The notes under the pieces were generated by a model that saw only the letters and a list, made by a program, of their open reading frames with translations, did not search any database and was not told the DNA's origin. This document shows positions 15,403 through 24,812 of a DNA stretch of 64,000 nucleotides, piece after piece. The stretch's first letter is position 1, and every line of letters starts with the position of its first letter. Position numbers and translations under genes: made by a program. Source of the DNA: Primorskyibacter marinus (lineage in GTDB: Bacteria; Pseudomonadota; Alphaproteobacteria; Rhodobacterales; Rhodobacteraceae); contig NZ_QJSD01000011.1 of assembly GCF_003313245.1 (NCBI RefSeq), positions 42,623-106,622 on the forward strand, in the 5' to 3' direction.

Positions 15403-18400
15403 ATGACAGATTTCAACAAGATCCTCATTGCCAATCGCGGAGAAATTGCCATCCGTATCATGCGCGCCGCCAACGAGATGGGCAAGCGCACGGTGGCGGT
15501 CTATGCCGAAGAGGACAAGCTGGGTTTGCACCGTTTCAAGGCGGACGAGGCTTACCGCATCGGCGAAGGGATGGGGCCGGTGGCCGCCTATCTCAGCATT
15601 GAAGAGATCATCCGCGTGGCGAAGGAATGCGGCGCTGACGCGATTCATCCCGGTTATGGGTTGTTGTCGGAGAACCCGGATTTCGTGGATGCCTGCACCG
15701 AGAACGGCATCACCTTCATCGGGCCCAAGGCGAAAACCATGCGTGCCCTGGGCGACAAGGCCAGCGCCCGCAAAGTGGCAATAGAGGCCGGGGTTCCGGT
15801 CATCCCCGCGACCGAGGTTCTGGGCGACGATTTCGACGCCATTGCGAAAGAGGCCGAAGCGATCGGCTATCCGCTGATGCTGAAGGCCAGTTGGGGCGGG
15901 GGCGGTCGCGGTATGCGTCCGATCAACGGCCCTGACGAGTTGAAGGAAAAGGTCTTGGAAGGGCGCCGCGAGGCCGAGGCGGCCTTTGGCAATGGCGAAG
16001 GCTATCTGGAAAAGATGATCATCCGCGCCCGCCATGTCGAGGTGCAGATCCTGGGCGACAGCCACGGCAATATCTACCACCTGTATGAACGCGATTGTTC
16101 GGTCCAGCGCCGCAATCAGAAGGTCGTGGAGCGCGCACCCGCACCTTACCTGTCCGAGGCGCAGCGCGAAGAGATTTGCGAGCTTGGCCGCAAAATCTGC
16201 GCGCATGTGAATTACGAATGTGCGGGGACGGTCGAATTCCTGATGGATATGGACACCGGCAAGTTCTACTTCATCGAGGTAAATCCCCGCGTGCAGGTTG
16301 AACACACCGTCACCGAGGAAGTCACCGGAATCGACATCGTTCAGGCGCAGGTCCTGATTGCCGAGGGCAAATCGCTTGCCGAGGCAACTGGCAAGGCCAG
16401 TCAGTATGACATTCGGCTCAACGGTCATGCGCTGCAAACCCGGATCACCACCGAGGATCCGCAGAACAATTTCATCCCCGATTACGGACGGATCGTTGCT
16501 TACCGCGTTGCCACCGGTAACGGTGTGCGGCTGGATGGCGGTACGGCCTATTCCGGCGCGGTCATCACGCGGTTTTATGACAGTTTGTTGGAAAAGGTGA
16601 CGACCTGGGCACAGACGCCGGAAAAGGCGATTTCGCGCATGGACCGTGCCTTGCGTGAATTCCGTATCCGGGGCGTCAGCACCAATATCGCCTTTGTCGA
16701 AAACCTGCTGAAGCATCCGACGTTCCTGAACAACCAGTATCACACCAAGTTCATCGACGAGACGCCCGAGCTGTTCGAATTCTCCAAACGGCGCGACCGG
16801 GGCACTAAGGTGCTGACCTATATCGCCGACATTTCGGTGAACGGCCATCCCGAGACGGCAGGCCGTGTGCTGCCTGCCTCGGACCTTAAACCGGCGCGTG
16901 CTCCGCAAGTGCGTGGTGAGCCTGTGCCGGGCACGCGGAACCTGCTGGAAGAAAAAGGCCCGCAGGCCGTGGCCGACTGGATGGCGGCGCAAAAGCAGGT
17001 GCTGATCACCGACACCACCATGCGCGACGGCCACCAGTCGTTGCTGGCCACGCGGATGCGCTCGATCGACATGATCAATGTCGCACCTGCCTATGCGGCC
17101 AACCTGCCGCAATTGTTCAGTGTCGAATGCTGGGGCGGTGCCACATTCGACGTGGCCTACCGCTTTTTGCAGGAATGCCCGTGGCAGCGGTTGCGCGATC
17201 TGCGCGCGCGTATGCCCAACCTGATGACGCAAATGCTGCTGCGTGCCTCGAACGGGGTGGGCTACACCAATTATCCCGACAATGTGGTGCAGAGTTTTGT
17301 CAAACAGGCAGCGGAAACCGGCGTCGACGTGTTCCGCGTCTTCGACAGCCTGAACTGGGTCGAGAACATGCGCGTCGCGATGGACGCGGTTCTGGACAGC
17401 GACAAGGTGTGCGAAGGCACGATCTGCTATACCGGCGACATCAACGACCCGGATCGCGCCAAGTATGACCTGAAATACTATGTCGCCATGGGCAAGGAGC
17501 TGAAGGCCGCGGGCGCGCATGTGCTGGGGCTGAAGGACATGGCAGGGCTGTTGAAGCCCGCCGCAGCCGGGCCGCTGATCACCGCGCTCAAGGAAGAGGT
17601 GGGCCTGCCGATCCATTTCCACACCCATGACACCAGCGGTGCCGCGATCGCCACCGTAATGGCCGCGGCGCAGGCCGGGGTGGATGCGGTGGACGCGGCC
17701 ATGGACGCGCTGTCTGGCAATACCAGCCAGCCAACGCTCGGCTCTGTGATCGAGGCCTTGCGCTGGACTGAGCGCGACACCGGGCTGGACATTGGCGCGG
17801 TGCGCGAAATCTCCAACTACTGGGAGGCCGTGCGCGGCAAATACGCGGCCTTTGAAAGCAGTCTTCAGGCCCCCGCATCCGAGGTCTACCTGCACGAGAT
17901 GCCCGGCGGCCAGTTCACCAATCTCAAGGCGCAGGCCCGCAGCCTGGGGCTGGAGGAACGCTGGCATGAGGTCGCCCAGACCTATGCCGATGTGAACCGG
18001 ATGTTCGGCGATATCGTGAAGGTGACGCCGTCCTCGAAAGTGGTGGGCGACATGGCATTGATGATGGTCAGTCAGAACCTGACCCGCGCCGAGGTCGAGG
18101 ATCCCAAGACCGATGTGGCCTTCCCGGATTCGGTGATCGACATGATGCGCGGCAACCTCGGCCAGCCTCCGGGCGGTTTCCCGGACGGTATCCTCAAGAA
18201 GATCCTGAAAGGCGAAAAGCCCAACACAGAGCGTCCCGGCAAACATCTTGTGCCCGTTGATCTGGACGCCAAGCGCAAGGAGCTTTCGGATCTTCTTGAT
18301 GGGGCAGAGGTGGATGATGAGGATCTGAACGGCTATCTCATGTATCCCAAGGTGTTTCTGGACTACATGGCGCGCCACCAGACCTATGGTCCGGTGCGGT

Positions 18401-18846
18401 CATTGCCGACGCGGACGTTCTTCTACGGGATGGAGCCGGGCGAAGAAATCTCGGCCGAGATCGATCCCGGCAAGACTATGGAGATCCGCCTTCAGACCCT
18501 GGGCGAGACCGACGAAAACGGCGAAGTCAGGGTGTTCTTCGAACTGAACGGCCAACCCCGCGTGATCCGCGTGCCGGACCGCAAGTCCAAGGCCAGCACC
18601 GCTGCACGGTCCAAGGCGGAACTGGGCAATGCCAACCATGTCGGAGCCCCGATGCCCGGTGTCGTGGCCTCTGTCGTGGCGCAGGCCGGACGTCCCGTGA
18701 AGCAGGGCGACCTGCTGCTGACGATCGAGGCGATGAAGATGGAAACCGGCATCCATGCAGAGCGTGACGCGGTGGTTGCGGCCGTGCATGTCCAACCCGG
18801 TGCCCAGATTGATGCCAAGGATCTGCTGGTCGAATACGAAGCCTAG
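15403..18846 (+). CDS. pyc: pyruvate carboxylase
   Basis: This is a full-length 1147-residue single-chain enzyme. The biotin carboxylase domain occupies about 1-455 (start NKILIANRGEIAIRI, ATP-grasp GGGGRGMRP, EVNPRVQVEHTVTEE). The carboxyltransferase domain occupies about 530-800 (DTTMRDGHQSLLATRMR, HTHDTSG metal site). A PYC tetramerisation/OADA region follows, then the C-terminal biotinyl domain with Lys1112 in EAMKMET. It converts pyruvate, bicarbonate and ATP to oxaloacetate for anaplerosis. An AGGAC ribosome binding site precedes the ATG. The gene is monocistronic, with a strong hairpin just after the stop. Confidence 0.97.
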   Translation: MTDFNKILIANRGEIAIRIMRAANEMGKRTVAVYAEEDKLGLHRFKADEAYRIGEGMGPVAAYLSIEEIIRVAKECGADAIHPGYGLLSENPDFVDACTENGITFIGPKAKTMRALGDKASARKVAIEAGVPVIPATEVLGDDFDAIAKEAEAIGYPLMLKASWGGGGRGMRPINGPDELKEKVLEGRREAEAAFGNGEGYLEKMIIRARHVEVQILGDSHGNIYHLYERDCSVQRRNQKVVERAPAPYLSEAQREEICELGRKICAHVNYECAGTVEFLMDMDTGKFYFIEVNPRVQVEHTVTEEVTGIDIVQAQVLIAEGKSLAEATGKASQYDIRLNGHALQTRITTEDPQNNFIPDYGRIVAYRVATGNGVRLDGGTAYSGAVITRFYDSLLEKVTTWAQTPEKAISRMDRALREFRIRGVSTNIAFVENLLKHPTFLNNQYHTKFIDETPELFEFSKRRDRGTKVLTYIADISVNGHPETAGRVLPASDLKPARAPQVRGEPVPGTRNLLEEKGPQAVADWMAAQKQVLITDTTMRDGHQSLLATRMRSIDMINVAPAYAANLPQLFSVECWGGATFDVAYRFLQECPWQRLRDLRARMPNLMTQMLLRASNGVGYTNYPDNVVQSFVKQAAETGVDVFRVFDSLNWVENMRVAMDAVLDSDKVCEGTICYTGDINDPDRAKYDLKYYVAMGKELKAAGAHVLGLKDMAGLLKPAAAGPLITALKEEVGLPIHFHTHDTSGAAIATVMAAAQAGVDAVDAAMDALSGNTSQPTLGSVIEALRWTERDTGLDIGAVREISNYWEAVRGKYAAFESSLQAPASEVYLHEMPGGQFTNLKAQARSLGLEERWHEVAQTYADVNRMFGDIVKVTPSSKVVGDMALMMVSQNLTRAEVEDPKTDVAFPDSVIDMMRGNLGQPPGGFPDGILKKILKGEKPNTERPGKHLVPVDLDAKRKELSDLLDGAEVDDEDLNGYLMYPKVFLDYMARHQTYGPVRSLPTRTFFYGMEPGEEISAEIDPGKTMEIRLQTLGETDENGEVRVFFELNGQPRVIRVPDRKSKASTAARSKAELGNANHVGAPMPGVVASVVAQAGRPVKQGDLLLTIEAMKMETGIHAERDAVVAAVHVQPGAQIDAKDLLVEYEA

Positions 18847-18852
18847 GAAATT

Positions 18853-18886
18853 CGTCGCCCCGGAACCTTGCCGAACCGGGGCGACG
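18853..18886. terminator. strong hairpin after pyc
   Basis: An 11-bp perfect stem (CGTCGCCCCGG at 18853-18863 with its complement at 18876-18886) and a 12-nt loop sit just after the pyc stop. There is no T run, so termination may be factor-assisted. Confidence 0.6.
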
Positions 18887-18894
18887 ACACAAGT

Positions 18895-19158
18895 TTACGC
18901 GTGTTTGGCAATGCGTGACCCATCGGGCGGTGTCGAAGGGGTGAAGCTGATCCGCGCCAAACACAGGCGCTCGGCGCGGTCGTGACGTTGAGTGCCGCCC
19001 GAGGTCAAAGCGGGGCTGGTATCGGCTGGCACTGCATCGCCCCCGGCGAGCCAATGCAAAACGCATTCGTGGAAAGCGGCAATGACCGTCTGCGAGATGC
19101 GTGTCTGAATGGGCATATCTTCGGCAACTTTGTCCAAGCCCGAAAGATCGTGAGGCAT
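18895..19158 (-). CDS. small hypothetical protein
   Basis: This 87-codon open frame ([10 protein letters not shown] to SRIAKHA; a shorter start MPIQTRIS at 19113 is possible) fills part of the 417-bp gap after pyc. It has no domain I recognise, two Cys and two His residues in an otherwise soluble sequence, and no convincing ribosome binding site. The pyc hairpin lies directly after its stop and could end both genes. It may be a lineage-restricted protein or chance coding potential. Confidence 0.3.
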   Translation of the reverse strand: MPHDLSGLDKVAEDMPIQTRISQTVIAAFHECVLHWLAGGDAVPADTSPALTSGGTQRHDRAERLCLARISFTPSTPPDGSRIAKHA

Positions 19159-19263
19159 TGGTCAAATCTGTTTATCAGCGAATATCATGGGAGAGTGGCG
19201 GAAGAATTCGCGAAGGGCAGTTCCAGCGGTTGCGCGGTTCGGCTGTCTGCGCCCGACGAGCGG

Positions 19264-19956
19264 TCATCGAACCCGCATCATATCACCGGTATCCAGCTTC
19301 TTGATGTAGTCAACCGCACTGCCATTCCAGTGGTAGGCGAAATGCGCCCCCTGTGCGGGGATCGGAACCACATCGGGCCAGAATGCGGCGATGCAGTTGC
19401 CGCCCGCAAACCGGACGCTGGGCCAGGTTATGCCGTTCGAGCCTGCCGCGCGCCGTTCGGCACCGAACACCTGCGACGGTCCGTAATCGTCAGGGTCCAG
19501 CAGGTCGCCTAAGCCCGACACGTCGTCCATATCGGCGTTCACCGAACCGATCAACTCGCGAAACTGCGATGTCCAGCCCGGGGCTTCCGCCGTGGCCAGC
19601 ATGGTTTTCGTGTGGTGATGGATGGTTTCGGCAATCGCGACCTCGGTGCTGTCGCCCGCGTAATACAGGCCAAACGTTCCATCGCTGAACCGCCCCGGCC
19701 GCAACGGCGAGCAGTGAACAAAGGGGGCCATGACCCAGCTTGCACCGGTGCCTGTGACGCGTCGGGCCACGGGGACCTTCGCGAGATCGCCGATGCTGTC
19801 GCGGATGCGCGGGTTGAACTTGGCCTCGGCCGAGGCCAGCGCCTCCCAATCGGCAGGGTCGGCAATGTCCTCGAACAGATCAATCGGCGGATAGATCGAG
19901 CGGATGATCCGGGCTGTGCGCGGCCAGATCACGCGGCGCACCGGTGCGGTCACCAC
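19264..19956 (-). CDS. RES-domain NAD+ phosphorylase toxin
   Basis: This 230-residue protein has a RES domain at about 70-215, with [22 protein letters not shown] (residues about 87-108; the family Arg and the Tyr-x-Gly-Asp/Ser pattern) and a second conserved block around [16 protein letters not shown] toxins (Res, MbcT-like) bind NAD+ and break it down by phosphorolysis or hydrolysis, stopping growth. The gene overlaps the preceding DUF2384 antitoxin by 7 nt, the standard antitoxin-first order. It is short of nothing obvious, so the toxin should be intact. Confidence 0.85.
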   Translation of the reverse strand: MVTAPVRRVIWPRTARIIRSIYPPIDLFEDIADPADWEALASAEAKFNPRIRDSIGDLAKVPVARRVTGTGASWVMAPFVHCSPLRPGRFSDGTFGLYYAGDSTEVAIAETIHHHTKTMLATAEAPGWTSQFRELIGSVNADMDDVSGLGDLLDPDDYGPSQVFGAERRAAGSNGITWPSVRFAGGNCIAAFWPDVVPIPAQGAHFAYHWNGSAVDYIKKLDTGDMMRVR

Positions 19957-20363
19957 GCCCCGCGCTCGGCATCCAGATAGCTGCGCAGGTCGATCAGGTC
20001 GGTGATCTCGCCGCGCATCATGATGTCGAGCGCGCTTTGACCGTTGAAGGCTGCGTTTGGTTTTCTGATCCAGTCATAGCCGCGCGCGGGATCGGTGAAC
20101 AGATAGCGCAAGCCCTTGTGGATCCCCATCAGGATCGCCATGCGCGCCCGCAGATCGCGGTCGATCCGGCCGATGCTGCCGTCCTTCCAGCGGGCCCAGG
20201 TGCGCTGAGCCATGTCGCCCAGCAGCGTGCGGGCCTCAATATCGCTGAGTTGCCAGGCGCGAAACAGGTTGACGGTGGTGCGCGCGAGGGCTGCGGCCTC
20301 CTCCTCCGTGATGGCGGGAAGGTCCGGGCGCGACGCGGTGGGTTCAATCGTGGCAAACTGCAT
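19950..20363 (-). CDS. Xre/MbcA/ParS-type antitoxin (DUF2384)
   Basis: This is a 137-residue protein. The N-terminal half (about 20-80) is a helical Xre-like domain with LLGDMAQRTWARWK. The C-terminal half (about 85-130) is the DUF2384/MbcA toxin-binding domain with GLRYLFTDPARGYDWIRKPN (residues about 88-107) and Phe-Asn-Gly-Gln-Ser-Ala-Leu-Asp. It blocks the RES toxin active site and represses the operon. ATG 20363 is chosen for its CAGGAGA ribosome binding site; the frame upstream to 20525 crosses the promoter. A promoter with overlapping inverted repeat lies just upstream. Confidence 0.85.
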   Translation of the reverse strand: MQFATIEPTASRPDLPAITEEEAAALARTTVNLFRAWQLSDIEARTLLGDMAQRTWARWKDGSIGRIDRDLRARMAILMGIHKGLRYLFTDPARGYDWIRKPNAAFNGQSALDIMMRGEITDLIDLRSYLDAERGAW

Positions 20364-20375
20364 GGTCAATCTCCT

Positions 20376-20410
20376 GTGGCATATATATACATAATAAATG
20401 CCATTTGGCA
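20376..20410 (-). promoter_or_regulatory. toxin-antitoxin promoter and candidate autoregulatory operator
   Basis: On the minus strand TTGCCA, 16 nt and TATATA form a good -35/-10 pair before the antitoxin. The arms TGGCAT (20377-20382) and ATGCCA (20398-20403) form an inverted repeat spanning the promoter, which suits autorepression. The tract is AT-rich, unlike its surroundings. Confidence 0.6.
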
Positions 20411-20654
20411 AGGGGCGGCTTGCGATGAGATCGCTGCGCGCGTGCGTCAGCGCCACGGTCGCACTTTCCATTCCGACAACCACGATCAGTTGCGAGCGCA
20501 CCTCGCCGACGTCATGGCGGCCCACAATTTCGTCTGAAGGCGCAACACATTCAGCGGCATCACGCCCTATGCATACATCTGTAGGATCCGGACGTCAGAC
20601 CCCGTTCGACTCACCGTCAATGCGATCCACCAGGTGCCGGGACTGAACACTGGG

Positions 20655-21752
20655 CTATCGTAGGATGGCTCCAAGGCTGACTCCGCCAAGGCTGGCAGCG
20701 CGCAGGGCGGGGAGCGGCGCGTTTGTTGTCTTTCTGTCCGGTCTGAACAATCCCATATCGCCCGCGGAATGCGTCAAGCGCGCTGTTTTGGCCTGGTTGA
20801 GGACTGATCCGAACCGACTGGCTTTGGGATGTGGTGTGCCATCAACTTGCGGGCCTCGCACGGGTTTGGTCCCCATATGCGTGCTGACAAGAAGAGGGAC
20901 AGCGGCCGGGTGGCCAGGCAGGTTCGGTCGTGATGGGGCAGGGGGAACCCATTCGACCTGAGGCAGGGCAGCACGAAATCCCTTGTTCATCAATGCCGCG
21001 ACGCGAGCGGTTCTATCGGCGGAGGAGCGCGCCCCGAATACGGTCACGATCAGACGTTTCTGGCCACGCTGCGCCGAGGCGGTCAGGTTGTATCCGGCGG
21101 CGCGCGTGTAGCCGGTCTTGATCCCGTCAGCGCCGGAATAGGCACCCAGAAACCGACGGTTGGTATGCGCGATCTTGCGTCCGCCTGCCGATGCGTGAAC
21201 CTTGCTGAACAGGTCGAAATATGCCGGATGATCGAAGAACAATTGGCGCGCCAGCAGCGACATGTCCCGCGCGGTCGAAAGATGGCCGTCCGCCGTCAGC
21301 CCGTGGGGGTTGCGAAAATGTGTCCGGGTCATGCCGATCCGCGCGGCCGTGGTGTTCATCCGGGCGACGAAATTTTCGGTAGTGCCCGAAATTGCCTCTG
21401 CCAGCGCGGTGGCCGCATCATTGGCGGATTTGATTGCGGTGGCGGTTACAAGGTCGCGCAGACTGATCCTTTCGCCTGTTTGCAGATGCAATGACGACCC
21501 CGTCACTGCCGCGGCTTTGGCCGATACGGTGACTTGCGCGTCAAGATCAACCTCGCCCGCACCCGCCGCCTGAAACGCGATGTAGAGCGTCATCATCTTG
21601 GTCAGAGAGGCGGGATGCAGTTGCTTGTCGGCATCCTCGGCTAGGTAGACCTGACCGTTGCGGGTGTCCATGAGCAACGCGGCTTGGGGGGCGGCACCGG
21701 CGGCGAAGGGAAACAACAGGAAAAGCAACGGGATGAGCCGTTTTAATGCCAT
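20655..21752 (-). CDS. D-alanyl-D-alanine carboxypeptidase (serine peptidase S11)
   Basis: This is a penicillin-binding-protein-5-type enzyme of 365 residues from the chosen start. Residues 1-21 are a signal peptide. The active-site motifs are SLTK (Ser49, Lys52), SAN (109-111) and KTG (212-214). It removes the terminal D-Ala from peptidoglycan stem peptides in the periplasm. The C-terminal third (about 275-365) is Pro/Ala-rich and lacks an obvious PBP5 anchor helix or SPOR domain, so membrane attachment is unclear. The start at 21752 gives the signal peptide directly; an upstream ATG at 21800 would add 16 residues. Confidence 0.88.
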   Translation of the reverse strand: MALKRLIPLLFLLFPFAAGAAPQAALLMDTRNGQVYLAEDADKQLHPASLTKMMTLYIAFQAAGAGEVDLDAQVTVSAKAAAVTGSSLHLQTGERISLRDLVTATAIKSANDAATALAEAISGTTENFVARMNTTAARIGMTRTHFRNPHGLTADGHLSTARDMSLLARQLFFDHPAYFDLFSKVHASAGGRKIAHTNRRFLGAYSGADGIKTGYTRAAGYNLTASAQRGQKRLIVTVFGARSSADRTARVAALMNKGFRAALPQVEWVPPAPSRPNLPGHPAAVPLLVSTHMGTKPVRGPQVDGTPHPKASRFGSVLNQAKTARLTHSAGDMGLFRPDRKTTNAPLPALRAASLGGVSLGAILR

Positions 21753-22119
21753 TCCGAAGCGGAGACATAAACGCTTTGAATATTGGTTTGCACCGCGCAT
21801 GTTTCGCCCTCAAATGGTTCGGGCGATGACAGATCTGTCCCGCACCCTTCCTGCGACGGTCTTAAGGCGTCAGGGTTTATGGACAGTGAATCTTGTCCGA
21901 CGCGGTGTCGGATGGGGTGGGTAGATCGTCTATGACAGAGGATCGAAAATGCCGATCCGCTACATGCGACCTCCGCTCGCAACGCCGTGCCAAAAGGCAC
22001 ATCAGATGAGATGCGCTTGCCTCGCTGGCCAAGGGGTCCTTGCGCTCCGGTGGCTTGTTCCACCGGTCCAATTCGCCTATACCGCCAGTTCCGTGCCTGC
22101 GTATCGGAAGGCGAAAGAC
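21753..22119. other. intergenic region between divergent dac and nspC genes
   Basis: This 367-bp stretch must hold both divergent promoters, but I found no confident -35/-10 pair or EcfG element. A 7-bp hairpin (CCGGTGG and CCACCGG around 22050-22069) lies about 50 nt before nspC and could be a leader structure. No gene is supported. Confidence 0.4.
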
Positions 22120-23217
22120 ATGCTGCACACACCCTATTATCTGATCGACAAGTCGCGGCTGCTGCCGAACCTCGAAAAGATCGCGTGGCTGCGCGAGGCA
22201 TCAGGTGCCAAGGCGCTGCTGGCGTTGAAATGTTTCGCAACATGGTCGGTGTTTGATCTGATGAGCGAGTATATGGACGGCACCACCTCCAGTTCACTGT
22301 TCGAGGTGAAACTTGGACGCGAAAAGTTTCCGGGTGAGACACATGCCTATTCGGTCGCTTGGGCCGATCACGAGATCGACGAGGTGCTGGCCAATTCCGA
22401 CAAGGTGATCTTCAACACCGCAGCACAGCTGCGCCGGTTCGAGACCATCAGCCGCGATCATGTTCGCGGGCTGCGCGTCAATCCGGGCGTGTCCACATCC
22501 GGTTTTGATCTGGCCGATCCCGCGCGCCCGTTCAGTCGGTTGGGAGAGCATGACCCTGCGGATATCGAACCCGTCGCGGACCTTATCAGCGGCTTCATGT
22601 TCCACAACAATTGCGAGAACAGCGACTTTGCCCGGTTCGACGAGATGCTTGACCTGATCGAAGACCGTTTCGGCGCGTTGATCCGTCGGATGGGCTGGAT
22701 CAGCCTTGGTGGGGGCATCCATTTCACCGGTGAAGGCTATCCGTTGGACAAACTGGCCGAGCGGCTGAAGCGCTTCGCAGGCGAGAACGAGGTGCAGGTC
22801 TATCTGGAACCGGGTGAGGCCGCGATCACCAATTCAACCACGCTGGAAGTCACGGTTCTGGACACGCTTTTCAACGGCAAGAACCTTGCCATCGTCGACA
22901 GCTCGATCGAGGCACATATGCTTGATCTGTTGATCTACCGCGAAAGCGCCAAGGTGGTGCCGAATGACGGGCCGGAAGAGTGGATGATTTGCGGCAAATC
23001 CTGCCTTGCGGGCGATATTTTTGGCGAGTTCCGCTTTCCTGCGCCGCTGAAACCCGGTGACCGGTTGTCGATGCAAGACGCGGGTGGCTATACGATGGTC
23101 AAGAAAAACTGGTTCAATGGCGTGAAAATGCCCGCCATCGCGATTCGCGAGATGGACGGGACAGAGCGGCTGGTCCGCGACTTCACATATGGCGATTTTG
23201 CGGCGGCCTTGTCGTGA
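22120..23217 (+). CDS. nspC: carboxynorspermidine/carboxyspermidine decarboxylase
   Basis: This 365-residue fold-III (alanine-racemase-like) PLP decarboxylase begins MLHTPYYLIDKSRL. The PLP Lys is Lys37 (LLALKCFATW); conserved segments include HNNCENSDF, SLGGGIHFTGEGYP and EPGEAA. It decarboxylates carboxyspermidine or carboxynorspermidine to the polyamine. A GGAAGG ribosome binding site precedes ATG 22120; the frame open to 21949 lacks support. The matching dehydrogenase follows directly, so the pair makes spermidine or norspermidine without S-adenosylmethionine decarboxylase. Confidence 0.92.
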   Translation: MLHTPYYLIDKSRLLPNLEKIAWLREASGAKALLALKCFATWSVFDLMSEYMDGTTSSSLFEVKLGREKFPGETHAYSVAWADHEIDEVLANSDKVIFNTAAQLRRFETISRDHVRGLRVNPGVSTSGFDLADPARPFSRLGEHDPADIEPVADLISGFMFHNNCENSDFARFDEMLDLIEDRFGALIRRMGWISLGGGIHFTGEGYPLDKLAERLKRFAGENEVQVYLEPGEAAITNSTTLEVTVLDTLFNGKNLAIVDSSIEAHMLDLLIYRESAKVVPNDGPEEWMICGKSCLAGDIFGEFRFPAPLKPGDRLSMQDAGGYTMVKKNWFNGVKMPAIAIREMDGTERLVRDFTYGDFAAALS

Positions 23218-23283
23218 CTCTCGCGCATGGGCGTTAAAATTACGCGCCAGGAATACTTGCGAACGAAAAAGGGGTTCTGTCAG

Positions 23284-24519
23284 TTGAAAAAACACGTTCT
23301 CATCATCGGCGCCGGCGGCGTTGCTCAGGTCGTTGCGCATAAATGTGCGCAGAACAATGATGTGTTGGGCGATATTCATATCGCCAGCCGGACCTTGTCC
23401 AAATGCGAAGGGATCATCGCTTCGGTCAACGAGAAATCTGCGATGAAGCAGGACGGTGTGCTTGCCGCCCATCAGGTTGACGCGATGGACAGTGCCGCAG
23501 TTGCGGCGCTGATCCGCGAGACCGGCGCGCAGATCGTGATCAATGTCGGATCGGCCTTCGTCAACATGACGGTGCTGGATGCCTGTATTGAAACCGGTGC
23601 CGCCTATATCGACACGGCGATTCACGAAGACCCTGACAAGATTTGCGAAACGCCGCCCTGGTACGGCAATTACGAATGGAAAAAGCGCGATCTTTGCGCC
23701 GAAAAGGGCGTGACCGCGATCCTTGGTGCAGGCTTTGATCCGGGTGTGGTCAACGCCTTTGCCCGGTTTGCCGCCGACCGGATGGACGAGGTGCGCAGCA
23801 TCGACATCGTTGACATCAACGCAGGCTCACACGGGAAGTATTTCGCCACCAATTTCGACCCCGAGATCAACTTTCGCGAATTCACCGGGACGGTCTATTC
23901 CTGGCAGAATGGCGCATGGCAGGAAAACGCCATGTTCGAGGTCGGCCGCGAATGGGATCTGCCGGTTGTCGGCAAACAGATGGCCTATATGTCCGGGCAT
24001 GACGAGGTGCATTCGCTTTCGGCCAACTATCCGCAAGCAGATGTCCGGTTCTGGATGGGGTTCGGCGAGCATTACATCAATGTCTTTACCGTGTTGCAAA
24101 ACCTAGGGCTTCTGTCCGAACAACCGGTGACGACCGCCGAGGGGCAGGAGGTTGTTCCGCTGAAAGTGGTCAAGGCGGTGCTGCCGGATCCGGCCTCGCT
24201 CGCGCCGGGCTATACCGGAAAAACCTGCATCGGCGATTTTGTCAAAGGCGTGAAAGACGGCAAAGAAGTCGAGCTGTTTGTCTATAACGTCGCCGATCAT
24301 GCCGAAGCGTATAAGGAAGTGGGTAGTCAGGGTATCAGCTATACCGCCGGTGTGCCGCCGGTTGCTGCGGCCATGCTGGTCGCCTCGGGCGAATGGGATG
24401 CCAAGACGATGAAAAATGTCGAGGAACTGGATCCGAAACCGTTCTTCACGCTGCTCGACCGTATGGGGCTGCCGACCATGATCCGGGACGACAGCGGCGA
24501 TCGGCCGTGGAACGCCTAG
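23284..24519 (+). CDS. carboxynorspermidine/carboxyspermidine dehydrogenase (saccharopine dehydrogenase family)
   Basis: This protein has an N-terminal Rossmann fold (KKHVLIIGAGGVAQVVAHK, residues about 2-20) and the saccharopine dehydrogenase-like C-terminal domain. It reductively condenses aspartate semialdehyde with putrescine or diaminopropane using NADPH, giving the substrate of NspC. I chose the TTG at 23284 because homologues begin with this KKHVLIIGAGG stretch and AAGGGG lies 9 nt upstream; an ATG at 23227 would add 19 atypical residues and has no ribosome binding site. It follows nspC by 66 nt, an order opposite to many loci where the dehydrogenase comes first. Confidence 0.88.
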   Translation: MKKHVLIIGAGGVAQVVAHKCAQNNDVLGDIHIASRTLSKCEGIIASVNEKSAMKQDGVLAAHQVDAMDSAAVAALIRETGAQIVINVGSAFVNMTVLDACIETGAAYIDTAIHEDPDKICETPPWYGNYEWKKRDLCAEKGVTAILGAGFDPGVVNAFARFAADRMDEVRSIDIVDINAGSHGKYFATNFDPEINFREFTGTVYSWQNGAWQENAMFEVGREWDLPVVGKQMAYMSGHDEVHSLSANYPQADVRFWMGFGEHYINVFTVLQNLGLLSEQPVTTAEGQEVVPLKVVKAVLPDPASLAPGYTGKTCIGDFVKGVKDGKEVELFVYNVADHAEAYKEVGSQGISYTAGVPPVAAAMLVASGEWDAKTMKNVEELDPKPFFTLLDRMGLPTMIRDDSGDRPWNA

Positions 24520-24541
24520 GATAGGTCAAAGGTGCTGTAGT

Positions 24542-24578
24542 GCCTTCCGCATTCTGCTGGTGCTGACTTGCGGAAGGC
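24542..24578. terminator. inverted repeat after the polyamine genes
   Basis: GCCTTCCGCA (24542-24551) and TGCGGAAGGC (24569-24578) form a perfect 10-bp stem with a 17-nt loop just after the dehydrogenase gene. There is no T run. Confidence 0.5.
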
Positions 24579-24760
24579 CAAATCAATGGCTGTGGGCTGT
24601 TCATCCGGCCCATAGCCCCGCCCGAACACGCGCTGACAGATCTTTCAACGAGATATGCGGATCCGCTTAAAGACCCCGGCATAACTGCAAACTGCGTATT
24701 TTCGCGATGCCCGGTTCTGCACATCTCGGCCCAAACCGCGCGATGTCTTGAGCGCATAAC

Positions 24761-24789
24761 AAAAAAGCCCGGTGCGCAGGGCACCGGGC
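24761..24789 (-). terminator. Rho-independent terminator of the DUF883/DUF3618 operon
   Basis: Reading on the minus strand, a 9-bp GC-rich stem (24789-24781 with 24775-24767) with a 5-nt loop is followed by six T (24766-24761). It lies 24 nt after the operon's last stop codon. Confidence 0.9.
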
Positions 24790-24812
24790 GAACTCATTAA
24801 AAAAACCTTGAA

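Noticed and set aside
15274-18378. A 1034-codon open frame antisense to pyruvate carboxylase
   Set aside because: It mirrors the codon pattern of pyc, has no ribosome binding site or recognisable domain, and the opposite strand is an unambiguous full-length enzyme.
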